From NCBI GenBank assembly GCA_012845835.1, contig JABAKD010000025.1, positions 8,886,338 to 8,950,337 on the forward strand: 64,000 nt of DNA, read 5' to 3'. This DNA comes from Undaria pinnatifida (Eukaryota > Sar > Phaeophyceae > Laminariales > Alariaceae). The position numbers and the translations under genes are program-made. Under the pieces are notes generated by a model. That model had not been told where the DNA came from. It searched no databases and saw only the letters and a list, made by a program, of their open reading frames with translations. This document shows, in pieces, positions 21,955-33,747 of the stretch (positions within the stretch are counted from its first letter, which is position 1; each line of letters opens with the position of its first letter).

Positions 21955-23430
21955 TCCGGGGCGGGCCGGGGCGGGCCGGGGCGGGCCGGGGCGGGCCGGT
22001 CTGAAAATTAGGATGGGCCGGGCCGGGCCAGACCGAGTCTTTTGAGTTGTGATGGGCCGGGCCGGGCCGAGAACTTTGAAAAATTGATAGGCCAGGCCGG
22101 GCCGCAACCCATCATCTGAAATATTGACGGACCGCGGTCCATGAGATGTGAGCATCTACATAGGCCGCTCCGCCAGGTCCACGGCGCGGACCACGTGTTT
22201 TCACGATCCGGCCCAGGCCCGGGGCAATGAAATGTGCTGTTCTACTGCTGCTATTGTATGAATAGTACTGCATGGCGTCCACCCTGCCCATGAGGCAGCC
22301 CATGTGTTTTCACGAGCCGGCCTGGGCCGCGGCCCATGGGATGTACAAAATGGGACACAACCAACAGTGATGAACCAACGGGCAGCCCGACTGCAGCCTA
22401 CCCTTTCAGTAAACAGGTGCGCACTCGCTCCAGATACTGCTGTGCATACTAGTCCATGCACAAGCTTGACCAGGGTTACAGCAATATATCTACCTGCGCA
22501 CCACTTCGTGCTGACTCTTCGCCTGCGCTTATCTGCTGCTAGCAGCGGGAACCAACTTGCACCGTGCTTCTTGGCCGCTGTGTGAATGCCTGGTCAAGGC
22601 CTTGGTGCCGTCGTGGGCGGACAGAGGACAATCATCGGCGGATCCGTGACCTTGGCAGCATTATGTGTTATTTGATGCTTTTGCCGTGGTTTGGTCCGTA
22701 CGGACCGCCGGTGAAAACTTCGTGCCAGAAGGCATTTTGCCGAGATTTGCGGCGACGGTCACCTTCGTGTGTGTCGTTGTAGAACCGGGAGCGAGGACTG
22801 CCGCTGTAACATACGAAGCCCCGTCCTACACTGGCGTTATCTTTCCTCTCTTCGGTTGGCAGGATAGAGAGGAAGCAGCTAGGGTGTTACAGCAACAGGT
22901 GCTGTTGCAGCAGCAGCTACCTGGTGTTGTCGGAGCAGCCGGTAGGTGCTAGGTGCTGCTGTTGTTGTTGCTGCTGTTGCTGCGAGCTCCGCAACATCAG
23001 CAGCAGCAGGAGGAGGTGATCCGCCAGTCGAGACAGAAGCCATCGGAGCGGACCGTTAGTGGACATTGTGTGGGAACGAGTGGGTATTTATGCCTCATGG
23101 GTCGGATGCAACTGGCTCAAGGAATCCTGAAGAAACAATAAGACTAACAACATATATAACCCCCCCCATCAGTAAGCACATTTTATTGGTACTGGACAGC
23201 AGATGGGCCGGCCCACAAGAATGGCGGGCCGGCCCATATAAGGCCCGGGTCTCATTGGCCTCTCTGCCAGTGTCGTGGGCCGGACCGGATCGGGCCCGGC
23301 CGGGCTGGGCCGTGAAATGTTGACAAATGATGGGCCGGGCCGGGCGGCGGCCCATCAGAGGAAAAATTGATGTGCCAGGCCGGGGCGCTGCCCATTTAAT
23401 GAAAATTGGTGGCGGCCCATGACAAGCCCT
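21955..23430. repeat. GGCCGGGC repeat blocks flanking the 22.7-kb exon
   Basis: GGGCCGGGCCGGG blocks at 21955-22160, 22195-22345 and 23200-23430. They use the same GAAAANTTGA and TGAAATNTTGAC linkers, so they look like a G/C variant of the GGGTC family. Confidence 0.7.
22659..22941 (+). CDS. Probable internal exon of an unrecognised gene
   Basis: It is bounded by a CTTGGCAG acceptor and a G|GTAGGT donor and open for 94 codons in the frame starting CAT TAT GTG. The product reads FDAFAVVWSVRTAGENFVPE, a hydrophobic ATVTFVCVVVEPG, YEAPSYTGVIFPLFGWQD, and a Gln/Leu-rich end (VLQQQVLLQQQ). A possible next exon at 23000-23060 follows an ACATCAG acceptor. No family recognised. Composition is unlike the repeats around it. 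Confidence 0.45.
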
Positions 23431-23509
23431 GGAACCAGCCGCTTTCAACCGCCCTGCATGAAGTGTTCGCCTTATTGTAACCCCGTTTTTTTTCTCATCT
23501 CTTTTTCCA

Positions 23510-23615
23510 CACTTGTACTTTCTAGATTCTGCAAAAATTGTGGTCGCAGGTGTCGCCCCTTCTCTTCCCCGGTTCTTGCCTTCAAGTTTTTTTTATCGCG
23601 CATACGGTTCCACCT
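23510..23615 (-). mobile_element. tRNA-derived SINE, 3' end, copy D
   Basis: It matches the last ~100 bp of the SINE (GTGGTCGCAGGTGTCGCCCC, CCGGTTCTTGCCTTCAA, ATCGCGCATACGGTTC). Confidence 0.65.
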
Positions 23616-24399
23616 GATATACGCCCTGCTACGGGCGGTAGCCCCTATCTCACCATACATGTGGGCATGGTGGGAGCTTTGCCTACCCATGGGAAATTTA
23701 CTCGAAAAAAAAACGGCGAAAATCACCGGTGAATTGGCGTAATATTATAGCCGATACGGCCGGGTGTGATGTATAATGTAATGAGGATTTTGGCAGGAGG
23801 CCTTATTTAAACCCCCCAAAGTTGCATCGACGATACGACCAGGTGTATATATTAATAGTGGTTGCAAATATGATGGTACATGACGACACGACTTGGATAC
23901 GTTACGCCCCAAGAACTTTGCCTACCCATGGTAATGTTTTCCAACCCTCCCTCCCCCGGCAAAGAATACCGGTGAATATTTACCGGCTTGAATAGTACTC
24001 CGTATGATACGACCAGAACTCAACAGCGGACGTCCTTAAAATGTTTTCATACAATATGGTACAACCAGGTATATCGTGGTTGGGAATGTGATCGACCGTA
24101 TCTGCCTCGAAATTAATATGACACTCTTCAAATGAACACTGCTGGTAACATTTTCAAATCAACATTGCGTGTAACAATTTCCGCGTACATGCCCCCGATT
24201 GTAGCGTAGTGCGTGTAACAATTTTTCCAAATTAACATTGCGTGTCGTAACAGTTTTTAAGTCAACTTGACGTGTGACAGTTTCCCCTTGCGTATTCATC
24301 GCACATACATGCTCAGTTGGTGGCGTGTCCTATGTACAGCAGCCTGTTATACCGTAAGTATACCTGGTAACGGGCAAGATGGCTCATCGCCTCTGGATG

Positions 24400-24690
24400 A
24401 TTTTCGAAGCTGCTTTATTCAAAAACGAGGCCAGTCCGAGCGCCGAGCAATTTCCTCGAAAACGGAGAGACTGCGAACGCTGGGCGATTTCCTCGAAATG
24501 CACACCAGGGTTAGAACTCGGTGGGTGGCCCGTGCCTCGGACGATTTTCGAAGCTGAAATATTCAAAAATAAGACCAGTGCGAGCGCCAAGCAATTTCCT
24601 CGAAAACGGAGAGACTGCGAACGCTGGGCGATATCCTCGATATTCACACCAGGGTTAGAACTCGGTGGGCGGCCCGCGGCGCGCGCGCGG
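24400..24690 (+). repeat. Two tandem ~143-bp units
   Basis: Units about 24400-24541 and 24542-24685 share GATTTTCGAAGCTG, GCAATTTCCTCGAAAACGG, AGAGACTGCGAACGCTGGGC and CACCAGGGTTAGAACTCGGT. A plus-strand frame is open through both (24379-24732), so a repeat protein fragment is possible. Confidence 0.65.
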
Positions 24691-25344
24691 AAGGGCCGCC
24701 GGAGGCCGCTGGGGAGAACATTGACGACGTAGGCGTAAATGTTCTGAAAAATGTTGGTGTTGCCCCCGCTCTTTTACCCTCCAGTATGCATGGATGTGTT
24801 GGGCGGCCACGGAAAAAAGGTGCCTCACAGGTTTTGCCCTGCGGCGAGAAAAGTGTGGCCCTCACTTGAAGGTGTGCGGCAAGCCGCGCGTTGTGGCAAG
24901 CCGCGCGTTGCCTCAAGCGGATGGTGCGCAAAACGAGGTTCTGACGCAAAAGGCGCGCCAGAGCACCCGCGCACCCCCTAGTTAGATCCCCGCTGCGCAC
25001 GTCCCGGGAATTTTCCCTACGTTGCATATCGAACACCCCCCCTATATGCTGTCCCCCCCGGGGGTATCACAGACGTAGGGGGGGCTTCGTCAAAAACATA
25101 AATAAAGGCCAATTCCCCGGGGATAACATAACGTTTTAACTAGTTTTTCGGCCATCTGGAGCGGGGCAATACAGGGACGGGGGCGTGGACAGAGGATACT
25201 CCGGTGTATATCCCCGCTGCGCACACTTGCGGGAATTTTGCCTACGTTGCATTTGTGGCACCCCCCCCTGTGCTACCCCAACAACCCGGGACTGCCTCGT
25301 GTTTTTACTGATGCTAATGGTCAGCTTTTCCGACAAGTCAGCTC

Positions 25345-25610
25345 GGACAGATCATGATCTAGATAGATCACATTTACCATATATATCATCTACAGATCAT
25401 ATAGATCATGTATGTGCCCAATTTGATATCTAGTGCATGATCTGTGCACATGGAGGACAGATAGATCCAACCGAGGAAACATGTGGTAGGTCAGGCAGAT
25501 CGTAGGCCTCCTATCCAGCAAAATGAGCTATTAATAGACCCTGCAGATCTTGGCTAAAAGTCATAGATACTTGAAGTCAAGTGGGGATAGGTGATATGTC
25601 TGATTTGTGC
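25345..25610 (+). repeat. Dispersed repeat R3
   Basis: GATCATGATCTAGATAGATC, CAACCGAGGAAACATGTG, AGCTATTAATAGACCCTGCAG and GTGGGGATAGGTGATATG align with the 20.2-kb copy. Confidence 0.65.
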
Positions 25611-25806
25611 AAGTGTTCCCTCTGATCTCCCCACGGGGTTGATTCTGCCATACCAGGTATATAACCCTTAGCAGCAGTACAAGCCGTCTCTGCCTAGCGA
25701 GCAACACGGTGTACTGCTGTTGCTGTGTCCCGCCACCCACCCACGCATGCCTCAGGCGTCACGACGAGTTTCTTCGAAGAGGGGTACTGTTGATATGGGA
25801 TATTAA

Positions 25807-25889
25807 CGCCTTTTACAGCTGGAAACCCTTTTTGGGGACAATTTTGCTTCAAGGTAGTATAGGGAGGGATTTGGGGGCCTCAATAGGGG
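25807..25889 (-). mobile_element. R1 MITE with both TTAA flanks
   Basis: 83 bp, inverted relative to the 35.8-kb copy, flanked by TTAA at 25803-25806 and 25890-25893. The internal GGAAACCCTTTTTGGGGACA and GGGAGGGATTTGGGGG are conserved. Confidence 0.8.
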
Positions 25890-26692
25890 TTAATAACTCA
25901 AGTTACCGATGATCACCCACTGAAACCCAACATCGCCAGGTACACCGATGAGCACAAGCGAGGTTATAGCTTAAGTCTATACGAGTTCTCCGCTTCGGGA
26001 CGTGGTTGGCTTGAAATTCCCGGGGGGTGTAGCATATTGGAAACGGGGACAAAACTCTTGTTAAAAGCTGAGGAAAACACATTTAGCCACAGCGCAAGTA
26101 GTAACACCGACCAACACAAGCGAGTTTATAGTTTAGTCTGTGATCGGAAGGAGTTTCGCACTGCTGCTGTGCATCTGCAATTTCCGGAAGGCAAGAGAAG
26201 CGCGATTATTACCGTAATTGGATAATGGCGGGGCTTCGCCGCGGCGGGCTGACGCGCGCCTGTGTCTCCGCGCATGCTCGTAACGATAGGGGCGAATCCA
26301 GGCCGTGAATGCAGCAGATAACTTTCGAGAGTGACATTAAAAAAAAATCGGTTCTTACACAAGAAAACCCCCAAAAAATACGCCCAAGAAAAGCCGAGGA
26401 GCGGCCAGGGAACACCACCAACAGTGTCGAGGCATCCTACGCTAGGGGGAGTTTCTAAGCTAACCTGAGGAGCTCAATGTATCACCCAAAACAGGACTTC
26501 GAACACAGTCGTTGACGCAACCCAACCAGCATTTTTATGCGCTAGTCCTAACACAAGTGTACTCGTAAAACGTTCATATATACCAACCGGTACTTGTACT
26601 CTTGAGGAGGAGCTCAACCGTAACATTATCGGAGGCGTTCGGCCTCAAAAAGCGCAACCCCTACCGTGACATGACTCCGCCGTCATTGTATC

Positions 26693-29600
26693 ATGATGGG
26701 TTTCAATTTGCAGGATGGCCTTCTGATCGTGCGGAACGAGCGGCTCTTCCCGGGGATGGTAGCAATTTCGCTGCCCTTGCATGGCATCTTGTGGGTTAGG
26801 GAGGACGGCACGTTCAACCTCTCGGGCTTCTTTCGCCGCCAAATCCCCAAGTGAGTGACCGGCCGACCGACCCATATGGAAGGTTTTAGAAGGGTTTGGT
26901 CAACCAAAGCTCCAGCATTTTCTAAGATTTTTCTGTTACTAGAGGGAGTTTGTCGTGACAGGAAGGCGTTTTTTATTTCTCTTATCTTGTATGGCATCTT
27001 GTGGGTTTGGGATGTCGCCCCGTGTCAACCTCTCGGGCTTCTTTCGCCGCCAAATCGAGCGGGATGGCTTGTGCCGTTTCGTACATGTATGTTTTGGCGT
27101 TACATTTCGGATGATGGGCCTAACTTGTGATACGAGTACCTCTGTATAATCTCTGATCGCGACTCTCTCGCTCTGGGCTTTGTCCCACGGTCCTCGTGAT
27201 GTGTTTTTTATGTGTTGGGCCCGAAGAGTCTGTTCAACCCATCTACTGACGCATGCCTGTGCAAGCCTGGTCTGTCCTACATGACTGATGCAGTATCATC
27301 TCGGATCAGCCTAATAGCTATTCGCGCCGCCTGAACCTTATCGATACCCGTCTGTCATCCGCTGCCGAATTAGAACAGCATATAACAGGCGCTTTTAATT
27401 TCGCCTTCTTCATATGGCGTCTTGTGGTTTTGGGAGAGGACGGAACGTGCAGCCTCTCGATTCACTTTCGTCGCCAAATGTTCCCAAGCTAGTGTGACTG
27501 ACTCAAACGTTTCACACGTCTGACAGATGGCGATCTAGATGATCTAGATGATCTAGATGGTACCGATCCTGTATCTGCCGTTATGGTGAGATGTTGTACA
27601 GGATCTGTCCTTGACAGTACAGATCCAAACGCTGGAAACGCTTCCTAGAGTTTGGGAGATCGTACGGCTCCCAGCCGGTAACATGGGCTAGATCGTACAA
27701 ATTTTTCCTGGGAGATCTAGATCATCAAGCGGGGATCGGTAAATTTGCCCGGCGTGTGCTATAGTAAAAAGATGCATCCATGTTGCAGCAGTAAAAACAT
27801 GGGTGTTTTCGCGGGTCGGGTCAATTTTCGCGGGTCGGGCACCCGACCCGACCCGTAAAATTTGAAAACCTCCTTACGCCACCCCACCCGACCCGACCCG
27901 ACCCGACCCGCGGGCCGGGTCATGACCTCGGGAAAGCCTTGTTTTTTTCTTCTTCGTTTGAATTGCTAAGCTGCTATAGCGGCACCGGTCGACCCTACGC
28001 AGAGCAAATCGCACGCCACCTTTTTGGAACCACGGTCGGAGCGAAGAGTGACGTATCCCCTGCCGCCCCAGCATCGCCTCCCATCCTTCAATTTGATTTT
28101 TATTGGGACAGGTTTGAAACGGCAGCGCAACTATATAATGGCATCGGCCTTTTCGGCGCTTGAGGAATCCCCCCCCACTAATTCCACGTCATTTTCCCAC
28201 AAAAGGGTTAGTCTAGAGAGTTTCTGGACGTGAGTACTGTTACGCGCCAACCGTTACAAACAGGGAACCGTCACACGCTAACCGTTACAAGGAGCGAACC
28301 GTTACCAAGGAGAGAACGGTTACACCGCCAACCGTTACAAAGATTGAACCGTTACACGCCAATCGTTGCAGACAGAGCAAACCGTAACAAAGAACCGTCG
28401 GTTACACGCGACCACGGTTGGAGCGAACCGTAACATGTACCGAGCGCCCTCACATCACCCCCCCCCCCCCCCCCCCCCCCCCCCTTCTTTTTTTCTTCTT
28501 TGGGCAGGTTTGAAACGGCGGCGCTGGTCGCGGCGTCGGCCGATGTTAAGGAGCACCTGGACGTGTATCACGTTTTCTACAGCCCGGCGCTAGAGGTGAG
28601 CTGAAAGACGTATATATATATATACTTGAATTGAAGTACCTGGGACAGTGTGGTTCCCACTTTGAGGCCATACGTTTTGGAAGTTCCCGGTGGATAAGAC
28701 CAGGGAAAAGAACGTATCCCTCTGGAAAAAAACTACTTATAATTTGTGGGGGATGAAAATGTTGTTTGTTTTTTCTTTTCACACCTCGGACAGATCATGA
28801 TCTAGATGATATAGATCATCTTCGTATAGATCATATGGTTATGTGGTCATGGTATGTTGCGCATGTTCTGTGAAGTACACCCCAGGAAACACGTGCTAGA
28901 AAATTGATTTCATCTGGCAACCACCCGGCAACATCATCTATAGCTCATGCAGATCATATATCTCTGGGATCTGTCTTCCCCGAAAGAGATCATTAGAAAT
29001 GATTTGGTAGGTGGGATCGGTCTTCCCTGAAATAAGCATGTCATAGAAAATGATCTGATCTGTGTGATGGATCTGTCTCGCCTGAAATACAGATGATAAA
29101 AAATGGATCTGATCTGTGGAATCGGTCTTCCCCGAAAGACAGGTCTTAGAAAACAGGATATACTCTGTGGGATCTGTCTTCCCTGAAGGACGCAGGTTGT
29201 AAACAATAATATGATCTGTGGGATCTGTCTTCCCTGAAGGGCACAGGTAATACAAAAGGATATGATTTATCCGAGGTGTGCGACAGTTAATAAGGCCAAA
29301 GATGGAGATACAACCACAGAAATGGCCTGTCCAGAGGTAGTCTTAACCTGGGTATACCAACGTGCATTTAAAACGAAGAACATGTTTTTTTAACAAAATA
29401 CGAGGAGTATAGAACACGCGCGCCGCGGCCAACTTTATTACGCATCTTGCAAAGCTGAAAGGACGCGTGCTTTGGTGTGGAGGCGTGATAGAGGTTTCCG
29501 GCTAAACGCGTGGACGCTTGCTATGACAGAGGTACCACTTTTCGGCTAAAAATTTTTCTGAATGACGGGACCTCTTAACGCCTTTTCAAACGGAAACCTG

Positions 29601-32600
29601 TTTTTTACAAATTTACTTTAGGTTATTATAGGGAGGGATATGGGGGCTCTAAAGGGGTTGTGACGTCTTTACAGATTGTAACGTCTTAACAAGTGGAAAC
29701 CCGTTTTTTGGGCCAAATCACTTGGAATTAGTGTAGGGAAGGATTTGGGGGTTCTAAAGGGGTTATAGCGCCTTTGCAAATGGAAACCCGTTTTTTGGGA
29801 CAAATTACTTGGAATTAGTATAGGGATGGGGTTTTGGGCTCTGAAGAGGTTAAATTTAAACCCAAAGTCGTCGGAATTTCGTTCTTGTTTTGCAAACACG
29901 AAAAAAAACTCTTGAACCAATTTCTGAGTCACGCGGGCGCGGTAATGACACGCGATTAAAAAAAGGCCGGGAAAAAACGGGCGAAAACTCATCTGTATTC
30001 TTCGCACATGCCGCATCAGTTTTGTATCGTCCGAAACTATCAATATTATGGTTCTTGCTTGAAAACGTTCGACTCTTATTTCCCAGTCGTTCGTGTCTTT
30101 TTTTTTTGGCCGACACGCGCCTACCTTGACAATATATCAAAATGTTTCTTAGGGGTCCGGTCCCCCGCGGCCCCAGGCTCGGGGTCACTCGCGCGGGTAA
30201 CCCCTTTGCTCCTCTGCGGTCTTGGGCCTTCTCGATGATATACCTTGGAACGGTTATCTTCGAACTCTGCCCCCCCCAAAAGTCGCCTGAAGCATTCTTG
30301 TCCGTGAGACACTGCGTCATTCGTACGAGTGGCTCAATTCCGGTACTGAAAATGGAGGGGTAGTCCCCTACCGTAGCCTTGGTCCGCGGCCCAAAGGAAT
30401 GGCTGGACGTGCATGACCTGTTTATGGTTGCTTCTTGGCGCTGCTCTGTACTGATGAAACTGATTGATGGTTACTATTGATAGTGTACCAGCAGGGTTGG
30501 GGTTTGGTTTGGTTGGGTTGGGTTGGGTTGGGTTGGGTTGGGTTGGGTTAGGTTGGGTTGGGTTGGGTTGGGTTGGGTTGGGTTGGGTTGGGTTTAGTTG
30601 GGTTGGGTTTAGTTGGGTTGACGATAGTTACGAATATCCACCAGCGAGTTACGAGTTCCTAGCAAGACGTGCAGTCAGTGCATATATATATTTTTCTAAT
30701 CATTTGTTTCGTTGCTTGCTTTCTTCGTCCTTTTTTATTAGTCGGCAGTGGCCCGGCGTCAGTTCAAGGTTATGCGGAAGGTGATCGAGGCCGGCATGCG
30801 GTACTACACGGAACCTGACTGTCCGGCAAGAAAGTGAGCAACTCATTGTGGTGATGGATATCGAATATCGGATGTCGAACGGGCGTTTAGCGTCCGATAT
30901 GATGATGTACCACACCGACAAACGACATCCAACGCACTACCATTTGGATATTTCGATGTGGTATCCGATATATCGAAACTTGGAAACAAATTCGATACTG
31001 CTTTCCAGGGAGCTGATGGACCTACGGCGGCGAGTGGGGGAGCTAAGGACGCAGACGGCCTCGGCTGATGGCAATGGAACTAACGGAGCGGCCGCGAGTG
31101 GAGGCACGTCTGTTCGCCAAAGTAGCTGGGTGCGTATTTTGCGTTCATTGAGTACTTGTAACGGTGTGTTTGGTCGGGTATTTACTCTGTTGTGATACCC
31201 GGGTATTGGTAGCAGTGTTAACGGAGGTACCCATTGAATGAGGTACTTGGGTGTCATACGTAGTTTGCATACCTTGAATATCGCATGGGTGTGTCTGGCC
31301 GGGTATATACTCCGGGGTACCTGGAAACCACCTGAGGTACCCGGTTACCGCCTAAGGTCCCCGGGTACCACCTAGGGTGAGGTGCTCGGGTATCGCCTGA
31401 GGTACACCCAGGTACTGAGCTACATACGCGTACCGGGTACCAGGCTAAGCTTTAAAGACATTGTTGAAAACAAAAACAAAGAACATTCGCCACTGACCAC
31501 CGCGCAAGTAATGGGTCAAGTATCGCAGGTCGGCCCGCACGCGTGTATGGGTTAGATATGTACGTTTGTTCAAATATAAAAACACGCTGCAGCTGTGCGA
31601 TCGATGAGTTTTTCGTCAAAACTTGTATCTGCGACATGTTTGGTGTGCTTCGATCGCATGTACTACCGAGTGTGTATGCGCTCGTGAACGATATCGGTCG
31701 GTTACCCCTTTTAGTGCTAGCTAATACCTTGATCAACAGGGCTGAGTGTTGGAGATGGTCAGCCCATGATCTTGTTTGCGCACAGAAAGTCTATACTCCG
31801 GTTTGAGGGAGACAAAATCCGACAAGTATACAACCAACTCGTAAAATTTCCGAGTATCTGCTGCATGCGTACGATTCAGTGGCTACTTACGGTACACTCA
31901 CGGCTCCCCTGCGTGCGCGATTGTTTCGGTGTTTTTTTTTAGTCCAAATGTCTGCAAACAGACATAATGGGCCGCTATCCAAAAGCCAGAGGGTTTTTAT
32001 CAAGATTTGAAAGAAAAAAACGACCTGAAACAGGCATAAGTCGCTGAATCGACCACTTGCGGACGCCTCTGATGGGTTTCCAAAATTTCAGGTTTTTTCT
32101 CGAAACGATGCTCATACTCTGTACTCCCGACCCCCCTCCGTGCGCGTTTTTTTTTTTGCCCAGATGTCTGGAGACTGCGCCCCCGACGAGCAAGGGTCCT
32201 TGTCTTTGAAGTCTTTGAAGTCAGAGGACATTGACGGGCGCCCACCCTTAGCCTCGGGGGAGTTGACGGACGAAGCCGATGAATCGGGCCAGGGAAGAAG
32301 CAGCCGGTCTTCGTCCGGTCAAGGCAGGTCGATGATGGTGAGGAACTCCTAATTGCGCGATGCCACTGGCACCACTTTTTGTTTGTTGTTTGTTATTACA
32401 TTTGGTGTTACAGATTTACCTCATTTATGATATGTTCTCGTACGTTCTTGTTCTTGTTCTTGTTCTTGTTCTTGTTCTTTTTTCTTTCCCAGCTGACGTT
32501 TTTTGCGGCGCCTTTTTTTTTTCTCGGATTGCCTCACTTTTTGTTCGTTTTTGTCGCTTTTTTTTTGCCGTATATTTATGTTTTTGTTTTAACTATGTTC

Positions 32601-33177
32601 TTATGTCTCCTTTTTGTTTCTCCTGGCCACATTCTTGGACATGTTGATTTTGTACCAGGGTATTTTTTTTTTCAGATAGCCCACCAGGTGGTGACGGGCG
32701 CTCCCAGATGAAAGTCCTCATTTTTGCTTGATGTTTGTTTGTTGTGTTCTCGTGTTGTTATGTTCGCGTATGTTCTCATGTTCGAGTAAAGGCTCCCACG
32801 TTCTAGCTTTCTTTTTCTTTTCGACTGGCATTTTTCGCAGCAGAGCTTACCACTTATTCGAGAAAATGGTTGACGCACACTGTGTGCAAGACGAAGGGGG
32901 TTTCACCCTACATTGGTTGGTTGGTTGGTTGGTTGGTTGCGTTTCATTTGGTTAGGGTTACGATTACGGTATATATCACTTAAAGAGTATGTCAACCATT
33001 TTCTCGATTAGTGCTCAAAGGTACGTGCCCTCATTTTTTGCGCGATGGCTGTTTTTTTTGTTTTTTTTTCAGATCGCCCAGCAGGTGGTGACGGGCGCTC
33101 CCAAACAAAAGTCGCCGTTTCGACTCTGGAAAACGGAGACAGGAAAAGAAGGCTACGACAAGTCAAAGCCTTCCTAG
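26693..33177 (+). CDS. Unrecognised multi-exon gene, six coding exons with alternative or duplicated last exon
   Basis: Exons 26693-26850, 28508-28595, 30742-30833, 31009-31129, 32164-32337, then a last exon at 32676-32711 or 33073-33177. Every junction is GT-AG and phases agree (2,0,2,0,0), strong evidence of a real gene. Exon 1 may begin at ATG 26693 or at a TTTGCAG acceptor (26714); the ATG frame is continuous. Visible parts: a hydrophobic LFPGMVAISLPLHGILWV, then FNLSGFFRRQIPK; FETAALVAASADVKEHLDVY; RRQFKVMRKVIEAGMRYY; a basic, possibly coiled ELMDLRRRVGELRTQ; a Gly/Ala/Asn stretch; a Ser/Asp/Gly-rich, disordered-looking exon 5. Exon 5 joins either IAHQVVTGAPR-stop or IAQQVVTGAPK with a 23-residue basic tail ending YDKSKPS. 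I do not recognise the family. Confidence 0.7.
26987..27063 (+). pseudogene. Decayed copy of exon 1 of the unrecognised gene
   Basis: It keeps TATGGCATCTTGTGGGTTT, then the CAACCTCTCGGGCTTCTTTC and GCCGCCAAATC blocks, but carries deletions and a frame change. It lies 3' of the intact exon in the same intron. Confidence 0.75.
27212..27390 (+). repeat. Dispersed repeat R4, copy 2
   Basis: Second copy of the 1405-1610 repeat, between decayed copies of exon 1 of the unrecognised gene. Confidence 0.65.
27410..27500 (+). pseudogene. Second decayed copy of exon 1 of the unrecognised gene
   Basis: It keeps ATATGGCGTCTTGTGGTTTT, GGAGAGGACGGAACGTGCAG and TTTCGTCGCCAAATG. Its donor region reads CCCAAGCTAGTGTGACTG against CCCAAGTGAGTGACCG, so the donor is destroyed. 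Confidence 0.7.
27520..27745 (+). repeat. Dispersed repeat R3 in intron 1 of the unrecognised gene
   Basis: GATGATCTAGATGATCTAG, CCTGTATCTGCCGTTATG, GGCTCCCAGCCGGTAACATG and GGGGATCGGTAAATTTGCC align with the other copies. Confidence 0.7.
27795..27935. repeat. GGGTC-pentamer repeat block in an intron
   Basis: Converging arms (GGGTCGGGTCA / CACCCGACCCGACCC) with the AAAATTTGAAAACCTCCT linker. Confidence 0.75.
28026..28165 (+). pseudogene. Truncated copy of exon 2 of the unrecognised gene (5' of the intact exon)
   Basis: An acceptor-like GGGACAG is followed by GTTTGAAACGGCAGCGC, matching the start of the intact exon at 28508, then diverges. The upstream ACCACGGTCGGAGCGAA also recurs before the intact exon (28420-28437). 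The two copies bracket a CCGTTACA tandem array. Confidence 0.7.
28235..28445 (+). repeat. AACCGTTACA tandem array
   Basis: AACCGTTACA or a near variant recurs about ten times with 8-20 nt spacing, between the truncated and intact copies of exon 2 of the unrecognised gene. Confidence 0.7.
28965..29270 (-). repeat. ~60-bp tandem array, about five units
   Basis: Each unit has a GGGATCTGTCTTCCCTGAA-like block, then an A-rich stretch and GATCTGATCTGTG. Frames are open on the minus strand (KTDPTDQI-type repeats) but look compositional. Confidence 0.75.
29579..29849 (-). mobile_element. Three consecutive R1 MITE copies
   Basis: Copies at about 29579-29657, 29681-29760 and 29766-29849, all inverted, each with a GGAAACC.GTTTTTT block, CTTGGAATTAG-type sequence and a GGGGGCTCTAAAGGGGTT-like end. 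TTAA flanks the array (29575-29578 and 29850-29853). An R2-like left end precedes it (29463-29570). Confidence 0.7.
30495..30625 (+). repeat. (GGGTT)n array
   Basis: About 25 GGGTT pentamers with a few GGTTTAG interruptions. It resembles but does not match TTAGGG or TTTAGGG telomere repeats. A shorter tract is at 54548-54575. Confidence 0.9.
32858..33007 (+). mobile_element. R16 TIR element between the two last exons of the unrecognised gene
   Basis: 150 bp with ~17-bp inverted ends TCGAGAAAATGGTTGAC / GTCAACCATTTTCTCGA. The middle has GACGAAGGGGGTTTCACC, a (TTGG)n tract and GGTTAGGGTT. TTA occurs near both ends, but a target duplication is not certain. Confidence 0.8.
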
Positions 33178-33345
33178 CCACATGGAAACCCCGTTCCAGA
33201 GAAAAATAATCGTTCGGGTTGAGCCCGAGGTGATCAGCGCAGTGGTTTTTCCCCAACCCTTTCGCGCCTAAACAGGAAAATAAGAAATGCGATAAGTGAA
33301 AGCCTTCCTAGCGTAATGGAAAACCCGGTACAGAAGAATAGCTAT
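33150..33345 (+). repeat. Duplicated 3' end of the last exon of the unrecognised gene
   Basis: AAAGCCTTCCTAG, covering the stop codon, with the following ATGGAAACCCCGT..CAGA recurs at 33283-33345 and, with the GTTCGGG flank, at 33748-33890. The later copies lack the exon body. Confidence 0.65.
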
Positions 33346-33747
33346 GATGCATGTAATATGCGTTTCGGTTTGGTTTGATGTGGTTTGGTCTGGGTTGTTT
33401 TTTCCGGACGTGTTCCTCCACTGCAGAGTGATCAGGGTAGCAGTTTTTATTTCCGGAAATGTTTTCTGTTTGACGAGACTCCTTTCGAAGTTTGTTCGGT
33501 GACTAGTTGTACGGACTTGGATATGGTGACGACGAGTTAATGCGAGAAAACGACAAGTATTGTTCGGGTTATGGTCTAACTCTTCAACTACTGCCTGCAC
33601 CCACGCTGTAGGGGGAGAAAACACTTAGAAATTGTGTGGGATTTTCTTTCCACGAGTCAGAATACTTGAAATTCGTGGAGTTTTTTTTTCTTTTCCGGAA
33701 GTCAAGGAGGGGTTAAGGCTCGTTTCGGCTCTGCAAGAACGAAGCTG

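Noticed and set aside
30495-30625. True telomere
   Set aside because: The unit is GGGTT, internal to a gene, and not TTAGGG or TTTAGGG.
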